From the NCBI GenBank assembly GCA_013696365.1, contig JACCYS010000299.1, positions 1 through 9,854 of the forward strand: 9,854 nucleotides of DNA, in the 5' to 3' direction. The translations under genes were made by a program, and so were the position numbers. Source of the stretch: Nocardioidaceae bacterium. GTDB lineage: Bacteria > Actinomycetota > Actinomycetes > Propionibacteriales > Nocardioidaceae. Below, piece after piece: positions 1 to 6,606 of this stretch; the stretch's first letter is position 1; the number at the start of each line of letters is the position of its first letter. The notes beneath the pieces were generated by a model. It had not been told where the DNA came from. It saw nothing but the letters and a program-made list of their open reading frames with translations, and ran no database searches.

Positions 1-104
1 CGTACCCGGGTGAGCTGGTCATCGCTCAACTGCCCGCTGGTGGAGGAGGCGAGCCGCGCCCACGCATTGCGGTCCAGCTCAACGTACGGCGACGCGTCGG
101 CCAT
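1..104 (-). CDS. coaA: Pantothenate kinase type I, N-terminal fragment (cut by window edge)
   Basis: Reading the minus strand from the ATG at 104-102 gives an open frame of 34 codons that runs off the left edge. It begins MADASPYVELDRNAW and continues with a LSDDQLTRV segment. The SPYVELDR start followed by a 'W..L......L..DQL..' pattern is the typical N-terminus of actinobacterial CoaA, the P-loop kinase that phosphorylates pantothenate in the first committed step of CoA synthesis. The Walker A motif would lie outside the window, so the call rests on the N-terminal signature and on position, since coaA is commonly divergent from glmS in actinobacteria. No strong Shine-Dalgarno precedes the ATG. 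On this strand CAGACT (positions 116-111) sits six bases upstream and could be a poor -10 of a short-leader transcript. The product supplies CoA, the substrate of AcpS encoded across the spacer. Confidence 0.85.
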   Translation of the reverse strand, partial: MADASPYVELDRNAWARLASSTSGQLSDDQLTRV

Positions 105-147
105 GTGAGCAGTCTGCCGGGCGGGCCGCGTCGCTAGGCTGGCACCT
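105..147. promoter_or_regulatory. Divergent coaA/glmS intergenic promoter region
   Basis: Only 43 bp separate the coaA and glmS start codons, so the promoters of both genes must lie here or reach into the opposite coding sequence. The spacer has no room for a long leader, so a glmS ribozyme of the Firmicutes kind is excluded. Neither start has a clear Shine-Dalgarno. The recognisable element is the TAnnnT hexamer facing glmS, described separately. Confidence 0.6.
135..140 (+). promoter_or_regulatory. Putative -10 box of a leaderless glmS promoter
   Basis: TAGGCT fits the actinobacterial -10 consensus TAnnnT and ends seven bases before the glmS ATG. That spacing places the transcription start on or next to the A of the ATG, the hallmark of leaderless mRNAs common in actinobacteria. 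The absence of a Shine-Dalgarno between the box and the start agrees with this. No good TTGAC-like -35 is seen 16-19 bp upstream (for example GTCTGC at 112-117), so the call is moderate. Confidence 0.5.
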
Positions 148-1995
148 ATGTGCGGCATCGTGGGATACGTCGGTGGGCAAGAGGCGGTCGGCGTCGTCGT
201 CGACGGGCTGCGCCGACTGGAGTACCGCGGCTACGACTCCGCGGGCATCGCGCTCGCCTGCGACGGAGCTTTGCATGTGGCCAAGCGGGCCGGCAAGATC
301 GGCAACCTCGACAAGCTGCTCGCAGACGAGCCGCCGCCGGAGGCCACCGCCGGCATCGGGCACACCCGGTGGGCCACCCATGGGGCACCCAACGACGTCA
401 ACGCCCACCCGCACACCGACTGCGCCGGCCGGGTGGCGGTCATCCACAACGGCATCATCGAGAACTTCGCCGAGCTGCGCACCGACCTGGAGCGGGCCGG
501 CCACGAGATGGTCTCCGAGACAGACACCGAGATCGTTGCGCACCTTTTGGAGGGGGCGCTGCCCGCACTCGCAGACGACCTCGGGGAGGCGTTGCGTACG
601 GTGTGCCGACGGCTGCGTGGTGCCTTCACGCTGGTGGCGGTCGACGCACAGTCCCCGGACGTCGTCGTCGCCGCCCGGCGCAACTCACCGCTGGTCGTCG
701 GCAGAGGCGATGGCGAGAACTTCGTCGCCTCGGACGTGTCCGCCTTCATCGCGCACACCCGGGAAGCCGTCGAGCTGGGCCAAGACCAGGTCGTGGTCGT
801 CACCCGCGACGATGTCGTCATCACCGACTTCCACGGGCAACCGGTGGAGGGGACGCCGTACCGGGTCGACTGGGACGCCTCCGCGGCGGAGAAGGGCGGC
901 TACGACTGGTTCATGCTGAAGGAGATCGACGAGCAGCCGCAGGCTGTGGCCGACACCCTCCTCGGCCGGCTCAGCCCGAACGGGACGCTGCAGCTGGACG
1001 AGATGCGGCTGTCTGACGACGACCTGCGCGACGTCGACAAGGTCATCATCATCTCCTGCGGGACCTCGTTCTACGCCGGCATGCTGGCCAAGTACGCCAT
1101 CGAGCACTGGACCCGGCTGCCGTGCGAGGTCGAGCTGGCCAGCGAGTTCCGCTATCGCGACCCGGTCCTGGACCGGGACACGCTGGTGGTGGCGATCACC
1201 CAGTCCGGCGAGACGATGGACACGCTGATGGCCACCCGCTATGCGCGCACCCAGCGGGCCAAGGTGCTGGCCATCTGCAACACCAACGGCTCGACGATCC
1301 CGCGCGAGTCCGACGCGGTCATCTACACCCATGCCGGTCCAGAGATCGCGGTGGCGTCGACCAAGTGCTTCCTCGCCCAGATCGTCGCCTGCTACCTGCT
1401 GGGGCTCTACCTCGCCCAGGTGCGCGGCACCAAGTACGGCGACGAGATCGCCACGATCCTCGACCAGCTGCACAGCATCCCCAGCGCCATCCAGCTAATG
1501 CTCGACGAGGCAGCTCAGGTGCGCGAGCTCGCGCATGAGCTGGTCGGCAGCAAGTCGATGCTGTTCTTGGGACGCCACGTCGGCTACCCGGTGGCGCTGG
1601 AGGGGGCCCTGAAGCTGAAGGAGCTGGCCTACCTGCACGCCGAGGGCTTCGCCGCCGGTGAGCTCAAGCACGGCCCGATCGCGCTGGTCGACAGTTCTGT
1701 CCCCATCTTCGTGGTCGCGCCTCCCCGCGCCCGCGAGATGCTGCATGACAAGGTGCTGAGCAACATCCAGGAGGTGCGAGCCCGCGGCGCCCGCACGATC
1801 GTGCTGGCCGAAGAGGGCGACGAGTCGGTGGTGCCGTACGCCGACAGGTTGATCTGGCTGCCGCGGGTGCCGACCTTGCTGCAGCCGCTGGTCGCGACAG
1901 TGCCGCTGCAGCTGTTCGCCTGCGAGCTGGCCGCAGCACTCGGCCACGACGTCGATCAGCCGCGCAACCTCGCCAAGTCGGTCACCGTCGAGTGA
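148..1995 (+). CDS. glmS: Glutamine-fructose-6-phosphate aminotransferase (isomerizing)
   Basis: GlmS converts fructose-6-phosphate and glutamine to glucosamine-6-phosphate and glutamate, the entry step to UDP-GlcNAc and peptidoglycan. The 615-residue product is full length (E. coli about 609). It starts MCGIVGYVG, so removal of Met exposes the N-terminal Cys nucleophile of the class II glutaminase domain (about 2-225), with HTRWATHG at 72-79, HNGIIEN at 100-106 and SETDTE at 123-128. The linker has the family block FMLKEIDEQP (255-264). The first SIS domain (about 290-420) carries SCGTSFYAG (303-311), TQSGET (351-356) and ASTKCF (403-408). The second (about 460-600) carries EGALKLKEL (485-493) and ELKHGP (505-510), with Glu492 and His508 matching catalytic positions. 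The C-terminus DVDQPRNLAKSVTVE is the conserved tail with the fructose-6-phosphate-binding Lys610. The stop lies four bases before the acpS GTG. It is likely the first gene of the operon, cytosolic. Confidence 0.98.
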   Translation: MCGIVGYVGGQEAVGVVVDGLRRLEYRGYDSAGIALACDGALHVAKRAGKIGNLDKLLADEPPPEATAGIGHTRWATHGAPNDVNAHPHTDCAGRVAVIHNGIIENFAELRTDLERAGHEMVSETDTEIVAHLLEGALPALADDLGEALRTVCRRLRGAFTLVAVDAQSPDVVVAARRNSPLVVGRGDGENFVASDVSAFIAHTREAVELGQDQVVVVTRDDVVITDFHGQPVEGTPYRVDWDASAAEKGGYDWFMLKEIDEQPQAVADTLLGRLSPNGTLQLDEMRLSDDDLRDVDKVIIISCGTSFYAGMLAKYAIEHWTRLPCEVELASEFRYRDPVLDRDTLVVAITQSGETMDTLMATRYARTQRAKVLAICNTNGSTIPRESDAVIYTHAGPEIAVASTKCFLAQIVACYLLGLYLAQVRGTKYGDEIATILDQLHSIPSAIQLMLDEAAQVRELAHELVGSKSMLFLGRHVGYPVALEGALKLKELAYLHAEGFAAGELKHGPIALVDSSVPIFVVAPPRAREMLHDKVLSNIQEVRARGARTIVLAEEGDESVVPYADRLIWLPRVPTLLQPLVATVPLQLFACELAAALGHDVDQPRNLAKSVTVE

Positions 1996-1999
1996 GCCG

Positions 2000-2350
2000 G
2001 TGATTCTGGGTGTGGGCATCGACGTGGTCGACGTGGCCCGTTTCGAGACAACCCTGACCCGCACGCCCGCCCTGCGTGCCCGGCTGTTCACCGCCGATGA
2101 GCAACAGCGCCCGCTCGCCTCGCTGGCGGCCCGGTTCGCGGCGAAGGAGGCTCTGGCGAAGGCACTCGGCGCCCCCGCTGGGCTGCACTGGACCGACGCC
2201 GAGGTCGTCAACGGTGCAGACGGCCGGCCGCACCTGGTGCTCATGGGCAGCGTGCGGGCACGCGCCGACCGGCTGGGCGTCGACCACGTGCACGTCTCGC
2301 TGTCACACGACGCCGGCATCTCCTCAGCCGTCGTGGTGCTGGAGCGGTGA
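2000..2350 (+). CDS. acpS: Holo-[acyl-carrier-protein] synthase
   Basis: AcpS moves 4'-phosphopantetheine from CoA to a serine of acyl carrier protein, making it active for fatty acid synthesis. The 116-residue product has the usual length of the short, trimeric group I PPTases. The N-terminus ILGVGIDVVDVARF holds the Mg-binding Asp8, ARFAAKEALAKALG (44-57) holds Glu50 of the second metal motif, and VHVSLSHD (97-104) is the conserved CoA-binding end block. The GTG at 2000 is preferred because the family starts directly at (M)I.GVGID and no in-frame upstream start fits. It begins four bases after glmS stops, and its stop overlaps the nnr start in a GTGA. The spacing suggests translational coupling. 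CoA is the shared link with the divergent coaA. Confidence 0.95.
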   Translation: MILGVGIDVVDVARFETTLTRTPALRARLFTADEQQRPLASLAARFAAKEALAKALGAPAGLHWTDAEVVNGADGRPHLVLMGSVRARADRLGVDHVHVSLSHDAGISSAVVVLER

Positions 2351-3822
2351 CAGTGAGCGTGCTGACCGACGCTGGCGCCCGGCCGGCGTTCACCGCCGCA
2401 CAGGTGCGGGACGCCGAGGACCAGTTGCTGGCGGTTTCACCCCCAGGGGCGCTGATGCAACGAGCCGCGGCCGGGTTGTCCGGCGCCTGCGCCGATCTGC
2501 TTGGCGCGGTGTACGGGCGTCGGGTGCTGGTGCTCGCTGGCAGCGGCAACAACGGCGGCGACGCCCTGTTCGCTGGTGCTCGGCTGGCACGGCGCGGGGC
2601 GCAGGTGCAGGCCCTGCTGCTCAGCCCGGAGCAGGCACACCAGGCTGGGCTCGCCGCCCTGCGGACCGCTGGTGGGCGGGTGAGCGACAGCCTGGATGAT
2701 CTCGCGGTCTGCGACCTGGCACTGGACGGCATCGTCGGGATCGGTGCCAGTGGGGGGCTTCGACCGCACGCTGCAGCTGCCTGGGAGTGGGTGCGGGAAA
2801 CCGGCTGCCCGGTGGTGGCGGTGGACGTGCCCAGCGGTATCGACGTGGATGACGGCACCGCCGACGGCAGCCATGTGCTGGCCGACCTGACCGTGACCTT
2901 CGGGGCAGCCAAGATGGGACTGCTCGTTGGTGCCGGGGCTCGAGCAGCCGGAGCGGTGCAGGTGATCGACATCGGGCTCAGCCCGCACCTGCCCACACCC
3001 ACCGCTATCGCCGAAACCCGGGCCAGCGTGGGGTCCTGGCTGCGGGCCGCACAGCCCACCCCGCAGTCGCACAAGTACACCCGTGGGGTGGTCGGGGTGG
3101 CCGCCGGGTCAGCGCAGTACACCGGTGCCGGCGTGCTGGCGGTGTCGGCGGCCAACTGTGGGTTGGCGGGGATGGTGCGCTACCTGGGCCCCGCCGAGGT
3201 GGCTGACCTGGTGCGCAACCGGCACCCGGAGGTAGTCGTGGGTGCCGGTCGGGTGCAGGCATGGGTGGTGGGCTCCGGGGGTGGTGACGACACTGCCGGC
3301 GTCCTCGACCGCGCGGTGGCCGACCAGGTGCCACTGGTTGTGGATGCGGACGCGCTGCAGCACGTCACTGCGCCGCTGCCGGTGCCGGCGCTGCTCACCC
3401 CGCACGCCGGTGAGCTGGCCCGGATGCTGGACGCCGACCGTGGCGACGTCGAGGCCGACCCGATGCGTTATGCCCGGTCAGCTGCGGAGCGCTTCGAGGC
3501 GGCGGTGCTGCTCAAGGGTCACCGGACGGTCATCGCGCCGGCGCCGACGTCCGAGCAGCCCGCCCCGCCGGTCTGGGTGAACACCAGCGGCACGCGGTGG
3601 CTGGCCACCGCGGGAGCAGGCGACGTGCTGGCAGGGCTCTGCGGGGCGCTACTTGCGGCCCGTCCTGATGACGCTGGGGATGACCTTGGGCAGGTCGGTT
3701 CGGTGGGTGCGTGGTTGCACGGGGCCGCGGCGACGTACGCCAGCCAAGGCGCGCCGATCACCGCCGCTGACCTGCTGGCGGCACTGCCTGCTGTCATCGG
3801 TGACGTGTTGGGCGGACCATGA
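2347..3822 (+). CDS. nnr: Bifunctional NAD(P)H-hydrate epimerase / ADP-dependent NAD(P)H-hydrate dehydratase
   Basis: Nnr repairs damaged NADHX and NADPHX. The N-terminal YjeF_N domain (about 10-225) equilibrates the R and S forms, and the C-terminal ribokinase-like domain (about 230-490) dehydrates S-NAD(P)HX using ADP. The 491-residue length fits the fused bacterial form. Epimerase signs are VLVLAGSGNNGGDAL (60-74), DGIVGIGASG (127-136), VVAVDVPSGIDVD (156-168) and VTFGAAKMGLL (183-193). Dehydratase signs are SHKYTRGVVGVAAGS (241-255), YTGAGVLA (258-265), VVDADAL (331-337), TPHAGELARM (351-360), LLKGHRTVIA (388-397) and LATAGAGDVLAGL (419-431) with catalytic Asp426. The GTG at 2347 overlaps the acpS stop. 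A second in-frame GTG at 2353 cannot be excluded. The 3' end overlaps alr in an ATGA. Both domains look intact. Confidence 0.95.
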   Translation: MTVSVLTDAGARPAFTAAQVRDAEDQLLAVSPPGALMQRAAAGLSGACADLLGAVYGRRVLVLAGSGNNGGDALFAGARLARRGAQVQALLLSPEQAHQAGLAALRTAGGRVSDSLDDLAVCDLALDGIVGIGASGGLRPHAAAAWEWVRETGCPVVAVDVPSGIDVDDGTADGSHVLADLTVTFGAAKMGLLVGAGARAAGAVQVIDIGLSPHLPTPTAIAETRASVGSWLRAAQPTPQSHKYTRGVVGVAAGSAQYTGAGVLAVSAANCGLAGMVRYLGPAEVADLVRNRHPEVVVGAGRVQAWVVGSGGGDDTAGVLDRAVADQVPLVVDADALQHVTAPLPVPALLTPHAGELARMLDADRGDVEADPMRYARSAAERFEAAVLLKGHRTVIAPAPTSEQPAPPVWVNTSGTRWLATAGAGDVLAGLCGALLAARPDDAGDDLGQVGSVGAWLHGAAATYASQGAPITAADLLAALPAVIGDVLGGP

Positions 3823-4964
3823 TCCGGCCGCATGCCGAGGCGGTCGTCGACCTCGACGCCGTCGCCAACAACGTCACCCGGCTGACCCGGGTCGCCGCCG
3901 GTGCTGCCCTGATGGTGGTGGTGAAAGCCGACGGCTACGGGCACGGCATGGTGCCGATCGCGCGCGCGGCCCGCGCCGCCGGTGCGAGCTGGTTGGGGGT
4001 GGCGTTGCTGGACGAGGCACTGGCACTGCGGGCATCGGGAGACACCGGCCGGTTGTTGTGCTGGCTGGCCGTGCCCGGGGTCGATTTCGGCGCGGTGATC
4101 GCCGCCGATGTGGACGTTGCCGCGTCGTCGACCGCTCAGCTGGACGAGATCGCGGCGGGGGCTGGCCGGGTGCAGCGACGTGCCCGGGTGCACCTGAAGG
4201 TCGACACCGGCCTCTCGCGCAACGGATGCTCATCGCAGCTGTGGCCACAGCTGGTGGAGTCGGCCGCCACCTGGCAGCGCAACGGCCGGGTCGAGGTGGT
4301 CGGAGTCTGGTCCCATCTGGCCTGCGCCGACGAGCCGGACCACCCCGCCAACGCCGCTCAGGAGCGGGTGCTGGACGAATCGTTGGACGTTGCCCGCGCC
4401 GCGGGTGTGACCCCGCAGCTGGTGCATCTGGCGAACTCGCCGGCCACCCTGACCCGTCCCAGCAGCCACCGCGACCTCGTCCGCGTCGGGTTGGCCACCT
4501 ACGGGTTGTCGCCAGCGCCGGACGTCGGCTCCGCGGGTGACTTTGGTCTCCGACCGGCGATGGCGCTGCGCGCCCGACTCGCTGCTGTACGGCGGGTCCC
4601 GGCCGGCGCCGGCGTCTCCTACGGGCATACCCACGTGACCACACAGCCGACGACGCTCGGTCTTGTCCCGATCGGGTATGCCGAGGGCATCGCGGTCTCG
4701 GCGAGCAACAACGCGCAGGTGGCCGTTCGCGGACGGCGCTGCCCACAGGTCGGGCGGGTGTGCATGGACCAGTTCGTGGTCGATCTCGGTGCTGGCGGGG
4801 CCGACGATGCCGGTGCCGGGGACGAGGTGGTGGTGTTCGGCCCGGGCGATGACGGTGAGCCGACCGCGCAAGACTGGGCGGCGGCCAGCGGGACCATCGC
4901 CTACGAGGTGGTTACCCGGCTCGGCGGCCGGTTGTTTCGCACCCACACGGGGGCCGGCCGGTGA
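3819..4964 (+). CDS. alr: Alanine racemase (PLP-dependent)
   Basis: Alr interconverts L- and D-alanine and supplies D-alanine for peptidoglycan. The 381-residue product has normal family length: a PLP-binding TIM barrel (about 8-240) and a C-terminal beta domain (about 245-375). The N-terminal VVVKADGYGHG (33-43) contains the Schiff-base Lys36. KVDTGLSRNG (127-136) provides Arg134 of the substrate pocket, VWSHLACADEPD (163-174) and VRVGLATYGL (221-230) are family blocks, and AGVSYGHTH (264-272) gives the second catalytic base Tyr268. GRVCMDQFVVDLG (312-324) is the conserved C-terminal signature. The ATG overlaps the nnr stop and the stop overlaps the next GTG, so translation is probably coupled. 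Cytosolic dimer in known homologues. No missing active-site residues were seen. Confidence 0.97.
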   Translation: MIRPHAEAVVDLDAVANNVTRLTRVAAGAALMVVVKADGYGHGMVPIARAARAAGASWLGVALLDEALALRASGDTGRLLCWLAVPGVDFGAVIAADVDVAASSTAQLDEIAAGAGRVQRRARVHLKVDTGLSRNGCSSQLWPQLVESAATWQRNGRVEVVGVWSHLACADEPDHPANAAQERVLDESLDVARAAGVTPQLVHLANSPATLTRPSSHRDLVRVGLATYGLSPAPDVGSAGDFGLRPAMALRARLAAVRRVPAGAGVSYGHTHVTTQPTTLGLVPIGYAEGIAVSASNNAQVAVRGRRCPQVGRVCMDQFVVDLGAGGADDAGAGDEVVVFGPGDDGEPTAQDWAAASGTIAYEVVTRLGGRLFRTHTGAGR

Positions 4965-6031
4965 GCCGCTGGGTGCGGGCGCTCGAGGTGGGGGCAGCGG
5001 TCACCGGAGCCGCCGCTGCCGCCGGCGCCGCGGGTCTTGCCGCGCAGCGTACGGTCGCCCGCGGCCGGGCCCGGCGGACCCCGGACATGGGCTTCGGGTC
5101 GGTGCGATCGGCTGGCCGCACCGTGGTCGCCACCGATGGGGTGGGGTTGCATGTCGAGGTTGACGAGCGCGACGACAGCCCGGCCGGCACCGCAGCAGAC
5201 AACACCACAGCAGACGACCCGACGCTGGTGTTCGTGCACGGCTGGCTGCTGACAATGGACTGCTGGCACTTCCAACGGTTGGCGCTGCGCGGCCAGCACC
5301 GCATGGTGTTCTACGACCAGCGCTCGCACGGGCGATCCGACCGCTCCCACGCCGAGCACAGCACCCTCGAGCAGCTCGGCGACGACCTCGGCACCGTGCT
5401 GGACGCGGTCGCGCCTACCGGTCCGATCGTGCTGGTGGGGCACTCAATGGGTGGGATGACGCTGATGAGCCTGGCCGAACAGCGGCCTGAGCTGGTCGGC
5501 GAGCGGGTGGTCGGCGTGGCCTTTCTGGCGACCAGCGGCGGTCACGTGGGCAGGCTGCTGCCGGGGGCACCCGGAAAGGTGTTGGACGGACTGCAGCCGC
5601 TGGTGGTCGGCTCGCTGACGAAGTTGTCGGCGGTGGTCGATGCGGGCCGCCGGGGCACCGCGTTCGCTATGACCCGCCGGCTGGCCTTCGGTGGCCCGGT
5701 GCCCGACTCGCTCGTCGTCTTCGTCGACGAGATGATCTCAGCCACCCCGTCACAGGTAATCTGGGACTTTCTGCCGGCGCTGCGCCTGCACCGCCGCTAC
5801 CAGGCACTCGCAGCCTTCGGCGGTGCCCCCGCACTTGTGGTCGCCGGTGACAACGACGCCATCCTGCCGGCCAGGCACACCAAGCGGCTGGCCAGCGAGC
5901 TGCCCTCCGCAGAGCTGCTGACCGTTGCAGATGCCGGCCACCTGGTGATGCTGGAACGACCCGACCAGGTCAACCAGGCGCTGGTCGACCTGCTGGTCCG
6001 CAGCCGGCCACGCGCCAGGAGCCGCCGGTGA
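4961..6031 (+). CDS. Alpha/beta-fold hydrolase with N-terminal hydrophobic segment
   Basis: A 356-residue alpha/beta hydrolase of unknown substrate. An Ala/Gly-rich hydrophobic stretch (about 8-28) after an Arg-containing start and before RTVARGRARR looks like an uncleaved membrane anchor or signal segment. There is no lipobox. The core (about 55-345) shows the oxyanion HGW (93-95), YDQRSHGRSD (118-127), the nucleophile elbow GHSMGG (160-165) with Ser162, an acid loop GDNDAILP (296-303) with Asp299 the likely catalytic acid, and AGHLVMLERPDQV (325-337) with His327. The triad therefore appears complete. Such a hydrolase is a frequent neighbour between alr and tsaE in actinobacteria, but its substrate is not known to me. 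Lipid or ester hydrolysis is a guess. GTG start and stop overlap alr and the glycosylase gene by 4 bp each. The Arg-rich C-terminus is unremarkable. Confidence 0.9.
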   Translation: MSRWVRALEVGAAVTGAAAAAGAAGLAAQRTVARGRARRTPDMGFGSVRSAGRTVVATDGVGLHVEVDERDDSPAGTAADNTTADDPTLVFVHGWLLTMDCWHFQRLALRGQHRMVFYDQRSHGRSDRSHAEHSTLEQLGDDLGTVLDAVAPTGPIVLVGHSMGGMTLMSLAEQRPELVGERVVGVAFLATSGGHVGRLLPGAPGKVLDGLQPLVVGSLTKLSAVVDAGRRGTAFAMTRRLAFGGPVPDSLVVFVDEMISATPSQVIWDFLPALRLHRRYQALAAFGGAPALVVAGDNDAILPARHTKRLASELPSAELLTVADAGHLVMLERPDQVNQALVDLLVRSRPRARSRR

Positions 6032-6606
6032 CAGGCTGGGCAGCCCTCGCCGAGGAGATGGTCGGCTGCACCGCCTGCGGGCTGGCCGCCACCCGCACCC
6101 AGGTGGTGCCGGGGGTTGCGGCACCCGAGGCCCGGATCGTGCTGATCGGGGAGGCGCCCGGGCGTGCGGAGGACGAGGGCGGCTTGCCGTTCGTCGGCCG
6201 GTCCGGTCGGCTGCTCGACGAGCTGCTGGACGCCGCCGGGCTGCACCGTGACCAGCTGGCCATCGTGAACACTGTGAAGTGCCGCCCGCCAGCCAACCGC
6301 ACCCCGAAACGGATCGAAGCCGCCACCTGCCGTCCGTGGCTCGACCGGCAGGTGCGCGTCATCGACCCAGACGTGGTGGTCACGCTGGGTGGATCCGCTC
6401 TGGCGTGGGCGCTGGGCACCGGCCGCCGGTTGCGCGACGCCCGCGGCCAAGTGCACCGGCTGCGACTTCCGGGTTCGGAGGAGCGGTCGTACCAGATGGT
6501 CGCCACCTATCACCCTGCCGCTGCGCTGCGCTTCGGTCCGGCAGGGGAGCCGCGGCAGGCTTTGGCCGCCGACCTTCAGCTCGCCGCCGGGCTGGTGGCC
6601 CGATGA
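6028..6606 (+). CDS. Uracil-DNA glycosylase, family 4 (Fe-S, UdgA type)
   Basis: A 192-residue glycosylase of the UDG superfamily that should excise uracil from DNA to start base excision repair. Four cysteines in the expected spacing for a [4Fe-4S] cluster are visible: CTAC (Cys14, Cys17), VKCRPP (Cys85) and ATCRPW (Cys101). Motif 1 is GEAPGRAEDE (41-50). The Glu after the first Gly points to family 4 rather than family 5, which usually has GLAPG. GLPFVGRSGRLLDELL (52-67), NTVKCRPPANRTP (81-93) and YHPAAALR (161-168, with His162) complete the family pattern. The GTG start overlaps the hydrolase stop and the stop overlaps the next ATG, so it is embedded in the operon. A DNA-repair gene among cell-wall and tRNA-modification genes is slightly unexpected but intact and with base composition like its neighbours. 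Confidence 0.93.
   Translation: MTGWAALAEEMVGCTACGLAATRTQVVPGVAAPEARIVLIGEAPGRAEDEGGLPFVGRSGRLLDELLDAAGLHRDQLAIVNTVKCRPPANRTPKRIEAATCRPWLDRQVRVIDPDVVVTLGGSALAWALGTGRRLRDARGQVHRLRLPGSEERSYQMVATYHPAAALRFGPAGEPRQALAADLQLAAGLVAR

Noticed and set aside
105..147. glmS ribozyme or riboswitch upstream of glmS
   Set aside because: The spacer is only 43 bp and the start appears leaderless. The glmS ribozyme is a much longer element of Firmicutes leaders.
79..543. Long minus-strand open frames opposite glmS and others throughout the window
   Set aside because: In high-GC coding DNA, antisense and shifted frames stay open by chance. These have Arg/Ala/Pro-rich low-complexity translations with no family motifs and lie wholly over well-recognised genes.
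6279..6602. N-terminal extension of the GNAT-TsaE frame by 108 codons into the UDG gene
   Set aside because: The translated extension is Arg/Pro-rich shadow sequence of UDG. The ATG at 6603 overlaps the UDG stop and gives a proper GNAT start.
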